Source of the DNA: JAGHAJ01 sp964559865 [NCBI: uncultured Synergistota bacterium]
GTDB taxonomy: Bacteria; Synergistota; JAGHAJ01
Assembly: GCA_964559865.1 (NCBI GenBank)
Contig: CAZLJD010000035.1
Coordinates: 62,001-126,000 of the forward strand
DNA length: 64,000 bases
Direction: 5' to 3'
Part shown: positions 25,912 to 34,468 of the stretch, piece after piece
How the letters are laid out: each line of letters begins with the position of its first letter
Position numbering within the stretch: position 1 is the stretch's first letter
Made by a program: the position numbers and the translations under genes
Notes under the pieces: model-generated
Told to the model about the DNA's origin: nothing
Database searches by the model: none
Seen by the model: only the letters and a program-made list of their open reading frames with translations

Positions 25912-26334
25912 GAGGATGTTGGAAGCTACAAGTACAGAAAAGAGGATAAAAGTGTTATAGAGCGTAGGATAGAAGAGGTGTTGGAGATCTTTCCTGTGCT
26001 GAAAGAAAGGTATCATTCGAGGGCAGATACTTTGAGTGGTGGAGAGAGGCAGATGCTTGCAATGGCGAGAGGTTTGATGGGAAACCCAGAATTATTGATG
26101 TTGGATGAGCCGTCCCTGGGTTTAGCGCCGAAGATAGTAGATAAGATCTTTGAAGTAATTCAAATTATCCACTCCAAGGGAGTGCCTATACTCCTTGTGG
26201 AGCAGCAGATTCACAGGGCGCTTGAGATCGCAAATAGGGGATATGTATTGCAGGATGGTGTTATAGTTTTAGAGGGGAGTGGAAAGGAATTATTGAACTC
26301 AGAACTGGTGAAAAAGGCATATCTTGGTATGTAA
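25912..26334 (+). pseudogene. livF: LivF-type branched-chain amino-acid ABC ATPase, N-terminal half missing
   Basis: The frame is open from 25912 and reads VGSYKYRKEDKSVIERRIEE before the ABC signature LSGGERQMLAMARGLM, Walker B LLMLDEPSLGLAP, and switch LLVEQQIHRALEIA of LivF. Walker A and roughly the first 100 residues are absent, so ATP hydrolysis is impossible. Upstream, an AAGGAGGTGG site and ATG at 25898 start a different frame (MRKGKRML, stop at 25957-25959) that resembles the start of a secreted binding protein. This looks like a large internal deletion of a liv operon. The first in-frame start is GTG 25978. Confidence 0.75.
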
Positions 26335-26350
26335 GCGAAGGTGGAATGTC

Positions 26351-27622
26351 ATGATTGTTAAGATACCTTATGGGACTAAGACCCTTGATGTAAATGTGCC
26401 AGATGGTAACCTTTTGAGTGTTATCGAGAGTAAGGAAGTTGATAGAATTTATGATGTTGTTGCTGAGATCAAAAACCAGCTATTGTATCCAATTGGTGCA
26501 ACTCCTTTGCCTGAGCTCGTTTCTGGGAAGAGTAGTGTGTGCATAGTTGTATCTGACATTACGAGGCCTGTGCCTTACAAAGTAATCCTACCTGTTATGT
26601 TGAGTGTGATTGAGGAAAGTGGAGTGTCTCCTCAGGATATATATTTTCTTGTAGCAACTGGTTTACATAGAGCGTGTACGAGAGACGAGTTGGTGGAGAT
26701 GTTAGGTGACGGTGTGGTTGGAGAGTACAGAATTTTGCAGCATGATGCTCTTGATAGCAATTCTCACAAGTTTTTAGGCTATACTAAGAGAGAAACCCCC
26801 ATTTGGGTGGACAGAAGATACCTCGAAGCAGAGGTGAAGATAATCACGGGTCTTGTAGAGCCTCACTTTATGGCGGGTTTCTCCGGTGGTAGAAAGAGTA
26901 TAGCACCGGGTATCTCTGGCTTGGATACTATAAGGGCATTGCATAGCCCTTCACTTTTGGAATCTCCTAACGCCGCAATAGGTGTTGTTAAAGGCAATCC
27001 TGTTCACGAGGAGACAACTGAGATAGCGAGGTTAGCAGGTGTGGACTTTATGCTGAATGTGACTTTGAATAAAGCCAGAGAGATCACGGGGGTGTTTGGT
27101 GGGGACTTGGATGCTGCGTTTTATGAGGCCGTTGATTTTCTGATGTCAACTGCCGTGGATGTGGCAGAGGAGGCAGATGTGGTTATAGCATCTGGCGGTG
27201 GCTACCCACTGGACACGACTTTTTATCAGTCTATAAAGGGTATGGTTGCAGTTTTACCCGCAGTGAAAAAAGGGGGTATGGTATTTGTAGCCTCCTCTTG
27301 CACTGATGGAGTGGGTAAGAAAGATTTTGAGGATGTCCTTATAGAACTGGGCAGACTTAAAGACCCGGATATGCTGGTAGAGAGACTAAAAGAACCGGAT
27401 TTCTTTAAGATCGATCAGTGGCAAGTTGAAGAGATGTGCAAGGTACTTAAAAAAGCAGATATTTTTTACTATACTGAGGCTCTGTCTCCTGAAAGGGTAA
27501 AGAGGTTCATGGTAACCCCTGTTAGTAGCTTAAGTGAACTTTTTGACGAAGCAAGAAAGAGGTATGGTAAAGAATTCACTGTGAACATTGTTCCTGAGGG
27601 TCCTTATACCCTTCTACTATGA
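26351..27622 (+). CDS. larA: LarA-family nickel-pincer racemase-like protein (DUF2088)
   Basis: The 423-residue protein has LarA landmarks: ATGLHRACTRDEL (His/Arg/Thr of the N-domain), QHDALDSNSH, and VEPHFMAGFSGGRKSIAPG with the Lys that binds the nickel-pincer cofactor. LarA itself racemises lactate, but the family includes racemases and epimerases of other 2-hydroxyacids. Its neighbour is glycerate 2-kinase and a CdaR-type regulator, so a hydroxyacid such as glycerate is a reasonable substrate (inference). No larB/C/E cofactor genes lie in the window. ATG 26351 is chosen over an upstream GTG. Confidence 0.85.
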   Translation: MIVKIPYGTKTLDVNVPDGNLLSVIESKEVDRIYDVVAEIKNQLLYPIGATPLPELVSGKSSVCIVVSDITRPVPYKVILPVMLSVIEESGVSPQDIYFLVATGLHRACTRDELVEMLGDGVVGEYRILQHDALDSNSHKFLGYTKRETPIWVDRRYLEAEVKIITGLVEPHFMAGFSGGRKSIAPGISGLDTIRALHSPSLLESPNAAIGVVKGNPVHEETTEIARLAGVDFMLNVTLNKAREITGVFGGDLDAAFYEAVDFLMSTAVDVAEEADVVIASGGGYPLDTTFYQSIKGMVAVLPAVKKGGMVFVASSCTDGVGKKDFEDVLIELGRLKDPDMLVERLKEPDFFKIDQWQVEEMCKVLKKADIFYYTEALSPERVKRFMVTPVSSLSELFDEARKRYGKEFTVNIVPEGPYTLLL

Positions 27623-28977
27623 CATTTTGGGAAGAAGGCGTTGACATGTGGAAATTACCTTTGGATGGTGAAAGTGGGCGAGTTTTGGAAGGCATTTTGA
27701 AAGAAGCGCTCCGAAAAGTTCGGGGAGATGTTGTTGTTAAAGACAATCTGGCTGTTGTTGATGATTACATAGTTATCAAGGGGAGAAAGGTGAGGATAGA
27801 AGGAGACATATATATTTTGGCAATAGGTAAAGCCTCCGTTGCGATGGCAAAGGGAGCAGAAGATGTATTGGGAGATAGGATAAAAGGAGGGCTGGTTGTT
27901 ACTAAGTATGGTTTTTCCATGCCTCTGAAGATGTGTAGGGTGATAGAAGCAGGACATCCTATACCTGACGAGAATGGATTGAAGGCGGCACGCTTGGCGT
28001 TTGACTTGGTTAGGGGGCTTTCTGAAGGAGACATACTGCTCGTTCTTATATCTGGAGGTGGTTCAGCACTTTTACCTGCCCCTGACGGTATAACCCTGCG
28101 GGACAAGATGTTCGTTACTGATCTTTTGCTAAAGAGTGGGGCTACTATACAGGAGATAAACTGCGTGAGGAAGCACCTTTCGTTTTTGAAAGGCGGTAAG
28201 TTGCGCAAAGCTGCTTATCCTGCAAAAGTCGTTACTATGGTTCTTTCTGACGTTATAGGAAACGATCTATCTTCTATAGCATCTGGTCCTACATTTGCAG
28301 ATTCTACCACTTTTGAGGATGCTGTGAATGTTTTAAGGAGATATGGATTGTGGGATAGGGTGCCGCTTTCCGTCAGGAGACACCTTCAAGAGGGTGTAGA
28401 AGGACGTGCTCAGGAGACACTAAAACCTGAAGATGAAGATATGAATAGAAGTATAACAGAAATAATTGGTGACAATAGATATTTTTGTAATGTCTTGTGC
28501 GAGGCAGCGAGAAAGGCAAACATATCACCGGTGCACTTTACGAGTTTTGTTGAAGGTGAGGCACGGGAAGTTGCCAAGGTTATAGCTGCTGTAGTGAAGG
28601 AATACCTCTTTAGGAGAGAAAACACACCGAAGCTATTGATATTTGGCGGAGAAACTACGGTAAGGATAAAAGGGAACGGTAAGGGGGGAAGATCTCAGGA
28701 ACTCGCGCTCTCTCTTGCGGTTTCTATGAGTGGATGGAAAGGTTATAGGGTAGTTTCTATCTCTACTGATGGCAATGACGGTCCTACTGATGCTGCTGGT
28801 GCTGTTGTGGACGATACTACACTTGTTAGAGCGCATGAGAAGGGACTTAATCCTTTAAGCTACCTCGACGATAATGATTCATATCACTTCTTTGATGAGC
28901 TGAAAAACCTTGTGTTTACAGGTCCCACGCAGACGAATGTAAATGACGTAGTAGTTGCTCTTGTAGGGTATGATTAG
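27619..28977 (+). CDS. Glycerate 2-kinase (GckA/MOFRL family)
   Basis: The 452-residue protein matches bacterial glycerate-2-kinase: ILAIGKASVAMAKGAED, LVLISGGGSALLPAPDGI, RKHLSFLKGGKL, then the C-terminal MOFRL region GGETTVRIKGNGKGGRSQEL and STDGNDGPTDAAGAVVD. It phosphorylates D-glycerate to 2-phosphoglycerate. ATG 27619 overlaps the larA stop, but ATG 27646 has a better AAGAAGG site and may be the true start. Its stop overlaps that of the convergent CdaR-type gene by 4 bp. Confidence 0.92.
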   Translation: MTFWEEGVDMWKLPLDGESGRVLEGILKEALRKVRGDVVVKDNLAVVDDYIVIKGRKVRIEGDIYILAIGKASVAMAKGAEDVLGDRIKGGLVVTKYGFSMPLKMCRVIEAGHPIPDENGLKAARLAFDLVRGLSEGDILLVLISGGGSALLPAPDGITLRDKMFVTDLLLKSGATIQEINCVRKHLSFLKGGKLRKAAYPAKVVTMVLSDVIGNDLSSIASGPTFADSTTFEDAVNVLRRYGLWDRVPLSVRRHLQEGVEGRAQETLKPEDEDMNRSITEIIGDNRYFCNVLCEAARKANISPVHFTSFVEGEAREVAKVIAAVVKEYLFRRENTPKLLIFGGETTVRIKGNGKGGRSQELALSLAVSMSGWKGYRVVSISTDGNDGPTDAAGAVVDDTTLVRAHEKGLNPLSYLDDNDSYHFFDELKNLVFTGPTQTNVNDVVVALVGYD

Positions 28978-30134
28978 TTGGTGTGATTATTCAGTGTTAT
29001 TGCAAGATATAACTGCACTGCTTCATAGAAATTGAAGGGGTTTTTCCCCGTCAAGTTGTGTATCTTCCTAAGGTGGTTGTTAACGGTGTTTCTGTGTAGG
29101 TGCGCTGTTTTTGCGGTTTTACATACATTAAAGTTGTTGTCGAGGAACGCAATAAGTGTATGGATGAGGTGTTCTTTGTTCTTTAACCCTTTTAGGGTCT
29201 CTCTTACAAAGTTTTCCTGGATCTCAGCGGGTATGTTGGTAAGGAGCTCTTCGAATACGAGTTCGTCTATAAAATAGATATTGGCTTTGCTGTTGAAAAT
29301 TTCGCCGATGTGAAGGGCTTTTAGTGCTTCTTGATATGATATATAGATACCGTGTACACCGGGGTGATACTTTCCGATACCTATCTTGATGCTTGTCTTT
29401 CTTATTCCTTCTATGTAGCTCTTTATTCTGTTTAGATAATGTATTGTTCTTGATCTTTCGTCCTTTGATGGGTTTATGTGTTTTAGTATAAAGTAGTTGT
29501 TTCTAATGTTCGAGCCAACGATGTCGTTGTTGTTATTCAGAAAGGCCTTTATATCTTTTATAAACCTTTCTCTTTCCACTTCCTCATTTAATATGGTCTT
29601 TTCGCTACCCTGTTGGTCTTTCTTTGTGGATATCACTATAGCTATTCTTGGGAGGCTTAGGTCAAAACCAAGCACTTTTCCTCGATATATTATGGCTTCT
29701 TCTGCTTCGTCGAAGTAGCCATTTAACAGGTCATTTAAAAATCGCTCTTTTGCCAGCGAGCTGAGTCTTATTTCCTTGGTAAGGATATTCTGTTTTATCA
29801 TGAGTTCGACTGTCATTTTTACCAGTCTTGTATAGCTCCTTATCTCATTTGGAGGTCCTGTCACACCAACTACGCCGGCAATTTTGCCATCTATCTCTAT
29901 TGGCATGTTTATACCCGGTTTTGTGCCTTTTAGCCTTTGTGCTGTCGGAATGTCTATCTCTATGGTTTTTCCTGTTTTAATCACGATTGAAGCGCCTTCG
30001 TGATAGGTATCTATGCGCTCTTTGTCTCCCGATGCTATAATTACGCCTCTTTCGTTCATCAGATTTACATTTCTGTGAATTATTTTCATTGTCTCTGTAA
30101 CTATAGATTCTGCTATATCCCTATTTATGTACAT
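28974..30134 (-). CDS. CdaR-type sugar-diacid/glycerate regulator (PucR family HTH)
   Basis: The 386-residue protein has an N-terminal sugar-diacid recognition domain (VNLMNERGVIIASGDKERID, EIDGKIAGVVGVTG), a middle GGDEF-like region, and a C-terminal PucR-type helix-turn-helix TAKTAHLHRNTVNNHLRKIH. CdaR activates glycerate and glucarate genes in E. coli. Here it is convergent with glycerate kinase, supporting control of glycerate or 2-hydroxyacid use. ATG 30134 is favoured by AGGTGG at good spacing over the in-frame GTG 30143. Confidence 0.88.
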   Translation of the reverse strand: MYINRDIAESIVTETMKIIHRNVNLMNERGVIIASGDKERIDTYHEGASIVIKTGKTIEIDIPTAQRLKGTKPGINMPIEIDGKIAGVVGVTGPPNEIRSYTRLVKMTVELMIKQNILTKEIRLSSLAKERFLNDLLNGYFDEAEEAIIYRGKVLGFDLSLPRIAIVISTKKDQQGSEKTILNEEVERERFIKDIKAFLNNNNDIVGSNIRNNYFILKHINPSKDERSRTIHYLNRIKSYIEGIRKTSIKIGIGKYHPGVHGIYISYQEALKALHIGEIFNSKANIYFIDELVFEELLTNIPAEIQENFVRETLKGLKNKEHLIHTLIAFLDNNFNVCKTAKTAHLHRNTVNNHLRKIHNLTGKNPFNFYEAVQLYLAITLNNHTN

Positions 30135-30178
30135 CTCTACCACCTTTCTTTAAAGTTTTGCCACTTGGGTTTGTACCT

Positions 30179-31685
30179 TTAGCCTTCGAGTGCCGAATCT
30201 CTCAATACTTTTGCCCATCCCATAGACCTTTTTACTGCTTCTTTCCATACCGAGTAGAGTCTCTCTCTTTTCTCCCTCTCCATCGCAGGGAGAAACTCCT
30301 TTCCCATCTTCCAAATTTTGGATATCTCTTCTTGATTTTCCCAGTATCCTACTGCAAGCCCTGCAAGATATGCTGCTCCCAGGGCTGTTGTTTCGTGGAT
30401 AGCAGGTTTTACGACCTTTGTGCCGGTGATGTCTGCCTGGAACTGCATGAGGAAGGTGTTGTTAGTAGCCCCACCGTCAACACGGAGCTCTGCTATCTTT
30501 ATGTGGCTACTTCTTTCCATTTCTATTAGTACATCTCTGCTGAGGTAGGCTATGGACTCGAGTACTGCCCTTGCAAGGTGGGCTTTTGTTGTCCCCCTCG
30601 TAATGCCTATTAGGATACCCCTTGCATACTGATCCCAATAAGGTGCACCTAATCCTACGAATGCTGGAACACAGTAAACTCCATCGTTTGATGTGATCGA
30701 TGTTGCAAGAGATTCGCTTTCAGATGATTCATCTATCGTTTTCAGGGCATCTCTGAGCCATTGCACTGCAGCTCCGGTTATGAATATGCTTCCTTCAAGC
30801 GCATATGTTACTTTATTGTCTAATCCCCATGCGATTGTCGTTAAGAGCTTTTCCGAATGTACTACCTTTTGCCCGGTATTCATTAGGATGAAATTTCCCG
30901 TTCCATATGTGTTCTTTACCATTCCGGGGTTATAGCAGGCTTGTCCGAAGAGGGCAGATTGCTGATCTCCTGCATCTCCAGATATTGGAATCTCTGCACC
31001 AAGTATGCTTTTGCTGGTGTATCCGTATATCTTGCTTGAGGGTTCAGGTTTGGGTAATATGCTTTGAGGTATGTCGAACATTTCTAACATTTCTTTGTCC
31101 CAACTCAGTGTATTTATGTTAAACAGCATGAAGCGTTGGAGTAGTCTGTCGTGTGTATTTTGCCACCACTGAGTCTCCACATCAGAAATGTATCTATTGT
31201 TCCAAATAAAACCTTTCCTTTTTTGGTCTTTTCTCTCAAAATTGGAATGCTGTCTAAAAGCCATTTTATCTTTGGCCCAGAGAAGTAAGAATCTGGAACT
31301 AACCCTGTTTTTTCTTTTATTAGCTTATAACAGTCTCTTTTCAATTGCTCGACTATCTCTGTTGTTCTTCTACACACTGCCATACTATAGCGTTATATAC
31401 AGGTTTGCCCGTGTCTTTGTCCCACAGAACTACGGTTTCTCTCTGATTGGTGATTCCGATGGCTTCTATCTCTTTTAGTTGTATTTTTGCTGTATTTATA
31501 GCAGTTTTAATAGCATTTAACTGAGCACTCCATATCTCTTCGGGGCTGTGTTCAACCCAGCCTGGTTGCGGATAGTACTGAGTAAACTCGTATTGCCCCA
31601 TGCCCAATATGTTGCTTTCTTTATCAAAGACGATTGCCCTTGCACTTGTGGTTCCTTCGTCTAAGGAGAGTATGTATTTCCCCAC
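30179..31685 (-). pseudogene. glpK: Glycerol kinase disrupted by two frameshifts
   Basis: Three minus-strand frames together spell one glycerol kinase. Piece 1 (31685-31353) has [17 protein letters not shown] and ends at VYNAIVWQC. Piece 2 continues with [18 protein letters not shown] to TTDYSNAS. Piece 3 continues with [25 protein letters not shown] and [20 protein letters not shown]. The first break fits a 2-nt insertion in a TGTGT run near 31365; the second fits a 7-nt loss near 31130, removing the residues after NAS. Two separate indels argue for a true pseudogene rather than a single sequencing error. GTG 31685 is preceded by GGGGGT. Confidence 0.88.
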
Positions 31686-31829
31686 TCTAAAAATTACCCC
31701 CTGTTGCTTGAATTGGTGCTTATTTCTAATTTTCGACTATTTTAATTGGAAATTCAAGATGGATTTTGCATTCTTATAGTTTTGGATATGGATTCGTATA
31801 GATTACCTTGCGTAGACACTATTTTTCTG

Positions 31830-31858
31830 TTGACACATAACATCTATTGTGTTATATT
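31830..31858 (+). promoter_or_regulatory. Strong promoter of the hydroxy-acid catabolic operon
   Basis: A consensus TTGACA (31830-31835), 17-bp spacer, and TATATT (31853-31858) lie about 60 bp upstream of the GntR/FadR-type start. It is one of the best sigma-70-like promoters in the window. Confidence 0.7.
31838..31855. promoter_or_regulatory. Possible GntR-type operator inside the promoter spacer
   Basis: ATAACA (31838-31843) and TGTTAT (31850-31855) are inverted around a 6-bp centre, lying between -35 and -10. FadR-type regulators bind such short dyads, and the first gene of the operon is a FadR-type regulator, so autoregulation is plausible. Confidence 0.4.
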
Positions 31859-31917
31859 TTTCCAAACTTTATTATACAGCACATAAAACTGTTTGATATT
31901 TTGAAAGAGGTGGTTGT

Positions 31918-32577
31918 ATGGAGGAAGAGGGGATTTCTTCTGATAGCATTTATGAGCTAATCAAGGAAGATATTATGTTCAGGAGGATTAAAGGGGGGCA
32001 AAAGATAAGGGAGAGGGAGTTAGCGGAGAGATTTGGAGTTAGTATTACGCCTGTGAGGGAGGTGCTGACGAGGTTAGAGTATGATGGCTTGGTTGTGAGG
32101 AATGGGAAGGCAAGAGTTGTGAGGACTTTGTCCTGTTCGGAGTTGCAACATTACTACAATGTAAGGCTTTTGCTGGAGCCAGAATCTGCGTGCCTTGCAG
32201 CTCAAAATGCTTCAAGTGAGGACATAAAGAAACTTGCGGGCATGATTGAGGAGATGAAGAGTTGTGCAAAGAGTGGAAGTTTGCAGGAACTTGACAGGGT
32301 GAACAAGGATTTTGACGAGTTTATATATCGATTAAGCCGCAATCCTGTGCTTGAGAAGTTTCTAAGAGAAGTGCTGGTTGTGGTTTTCCCATATAGGGTG
32401 ATGGGAACGAGGGTAGAAACCAGATTGAAGGAGACTGTCAAAGAGCACGAGGCAATATTTAAGGCTATAGCTAATAAAAAACCTGCTGAGGCAAGGCGTG
32501 TTACGAGAAGACATGTAAGAAACGCCTCTGAAGTGGTTATGCTGGTGATGAGAGAATTTGAGGAAAAGGGGTTGTGA
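31918..32577 (+). CDS. GntR/FadR-family transcriptional regulator
   Basis: The 219-residue protein has an N-terminal winged helix (ELAERFGVSITPVREVLTRL) and a C-terminal FCD ligand-binding domain (YNVRLLLEPESACLAAQ, VKEHEAIFKAIANKKPAEA, RRHVRNA). It heads the transporter-enzyme operon and likely senses the imported acid or a product. In the FCD domain the usual FH of the metal site appears as FI (KDFDEFIYRL), so one metal-binding histidine may be missing. AGAGGTGG precedes the ATG. Confidence 0.9.
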   Translation: MEEEGISSDSIYELIKEDIMFRRIKGGQKIRERELAERFGVSITPVREVLTRLEYDGLVVRNGKARVVRTLSCSELQHYYNVRLLLEPESACLAAQNASSEDIKKLAGMIEEMKSCAKSGSLQELDRVNKDFDEFIYRLSRNPVLEKFLREVLVVVFPYRVMGTRVETRLKETVKEHEAIFKAIANKKPAEARRVTRRHVRNASEVVMLVMREFEEKGL

Positions 32578-32580
32578 AAG

Positions 32581-33081
32581 ATGAGAGGGCTGTTGCTACT
32601 CAGAAGGATAATAGATGGTAGCACGAAATTCTTCTACATTCTTAGCATGGGTGGGGTGTTATTTATAGCTATTGCCGTGTTTTACAATGTAATAATGAGA
32701 TACATCTTTAGAAATCCCACCTACTGGTCTACCGAAGTTACCTCAGTGATGCTCGTAATACTCACATTCCTTGGTGCGGGTGAAATTTTGAAACAAGACC
32801 AACACATAAAGTTTAGTCTGATTCTGGACAGGCTTTCTCCTAACGGTAGAAGGATTTTTGAGATCGTAAATTCTATTTTGGGAATTGCGTTCTGCATTGT
32901 CTTGGTGTGGCAGGGTGGAAGGGCAACCGAGATGGTATATACGAACAATATGAGGATGCCTTCCCTTCTTGGGACACCACTTGCAATACCCTATTTCTTT
33001 ATAACCTTGGGGGCTTTGACCCTTGCTCTACAGTTTCTGTTTAGGGTGATAGATGCCCTTTTATCTCTCAGAAGGAGGTAG
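32581..33081 (+). CDS. dctQ: TRAP transporter small permease
   Basis: This 166-residue protein with four membrane segments fits the DctQ family (VIMRYIFRNPTYWSTEVTSVML, GAGEILKQDQHIKF). It forms the membrane complex with the large permease encoded next and uses an ion gradient to import organic acids. Confidence 0.92.
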   Translation: MRGLLLLRRIIDGSTKFFYILSMGGVLFIAIAVFYNVIMRYIFRNPTYWSTEVTSVMLVILTFLGAGEILKQDQHIKFSLILDRLSPNGRRIFEIVNSILGIAFCIVLVWQGGRATEMVYTNNMRMPSLLGTPLAIPYFFITLGALTLALQFLFRVIDALLSLRRR

Positions 33082-33084
33082 AAC

Positions 33085-34386
33085 ATGGATTTTAGTACTG
33101 CACTTATAGTTGTGATATCCTTGCTGTTTATTTTGATGGTGCTTGGTGCCCCGATATTTCTTTCTCTCGGGCTTTCTGGTATTGTTGGCATATTCTTGAT
33201 AAGCGGTGTAAGAGGGCTTTTTCAACTACCTGCTTCTTTGTTTGAACAGCTCGACAGCTTTACACTGGTTGCCATACCGTTGTTTATCCTCATGGGAGAG
33301 GTGATATTCATCATCGGTATTGGTAAGGATATTTACAATGCTTTTAGTAAGTGGTTAAACAGGGTTCCGGGAGGACTTGCTGTTGCGAGTATCTACTCTT
33401 GTGCACTGTTTGGTGCAATGAGCGGCGTTAGTATAGCTGGGGTGGCAACCATAGGTACGATGGCTATTCCAGAGATGCTTGACAGGGGCTACGCTAAAAC
33501 TATATCAGCAGGTTCGATAGCTGCTGCAGGAGCCTTAGCGGTTTTGATACCACCGAGTATATCTTTTATATTGTATGGTGCTATATCTGGAGCTTCTGTT
33601 GGGAAGCTATTTATAGGGGGGATTGTTCCGGGAATTGTACTTGCTACGATGATGGCTGGGTATGTACTATTTAGGGTTTTAAGGAATCCAGAGCTTGCAC
33701 CCAAGGAGTTTGCCAAGGTTTCTTTTAGAGAAAAGATGGCTACTCTTACAAGACTATGGCCTGTTTTGGTGCTCATAGTAATGGTTTTGGGCACAATATA
33801 TAGTGGTATAGCTACTCCTACAGAAGCAGGGGCAATAGGTGTTGCAGGTGCCTTTCTCATAGCTGCTCTGTACGGAAGGCTTACTCGTGAAACATTTGTT
33901 TCCTCTCTCTTCAAGGCGACGAAAGTCACTGTAGCCATACTGATAATTTTAGCAGCTGCTTACACGTTTAGCCAGTTTTTGAACCTCATAAGATTGCCAG
34001 AAACAGTTGCTGTGTGGCTCACAGGTTTAGACCTGCCTAAGTGGGGTATAATGCTCATTATAATGGCTGCACTTATAGGTTTAGGTTGTCTTATAGATGG
34101 AGCTTCTCTTATTATTGTTACTACCCCTATACTTCTGCCCACGATTACCAAACTTGGTTTTGACCCTCTTTGGTATGGGATATTGCTTGTTTTGAATGTT
34201 GAGATTGCTGTTATTACTCCACCTGTTGGGCTGAACCTTTATACGCTCAAGAGCATAGCAGGTGATAGGTTGACGCTCGGGGAGATCATAAGAGGAACGG
34301 CACCTTTTATACTTGTGGATGTGGGCGCACTTCTGCTGTTTATGTTTCTACCGGAGCTTGCACTCTGGTTACCCAGTAAGATGTGA
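33085..34386 (+). CDS. dctM: TRAP transporter large permease
   Basis: The 433-residue DctM-type protein has about twelve membrane segments. Family motifs include LVAIPLFILMGEVIF, GAMSGVSIAGVATIGTMAIP, GALAVLIPPSISFILYGA and GIATPTEAGAIGVAGAF. It carries the solute across the membrane driven by sodium or protons. Confidence 0.94.
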   Translation: MDFSTALIVVISLLFILMVLGAPIFLSLGLSGIVGIFLISGVRGLFQLPASLFEQLDSFTLVAIPLFILMGEVIFIIGIGKDIYNAFSKWLNRVPGGLAVASIYSCALFGAMSGVSIAGVATIGTMAIPEMLDRGYAKTISAGSIAAAGALAVLIPPSISFILYGAISGASVGKLFIGGIVPGIVLATMMAGYVLFRVLRNPELAPKEFAKVSFREKMATLTRLWPVLVLIVMVLGTIYSGIATPTEAGAIGVAGAFLIAALYGRLTRETFVSSLFKATKVTVAILIILAAAYTFSQFLNLIRLPETVAVWLTGLDLPKWGIMLIIMAALIGLGCLIDGASLIIVTTPILLPTITKLGFDPLWYGILLVLNVEIAVITPPVGLNLYTLKSIAGDRLTLGEIIRGTAPFILVDVGALLLFMFLPELALWLPSKM

Positions 34387-34403
34387 TAGGTAAGGGGGTG
34401 ATA

Positions 34404-34454
34404 ATGATTGGGTGTGGCGTGGCTTCTGCGTTAGTTCTTGGTAAAATCTTTTAG
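34404..34454 (+). CDS. Possible 16-residue small protein between dctM and dctP
   Basis: An ATG at 34404 with AAGGGGGTG just upstream opens MIGCGVASALVLGKIF and stops at TAG 34452-34454. The peptide is hydrophobic. The ribosome-binding site is as strong as those of the neighbouring genes, which is the only support. It could instead be a spacer or a translational-coupling device for dctP. Confidence 0.3.
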   Translation: MIGCGVASALVLGKIF

Positions 34455-34468
34455 TGGAGGTGGTAGGA

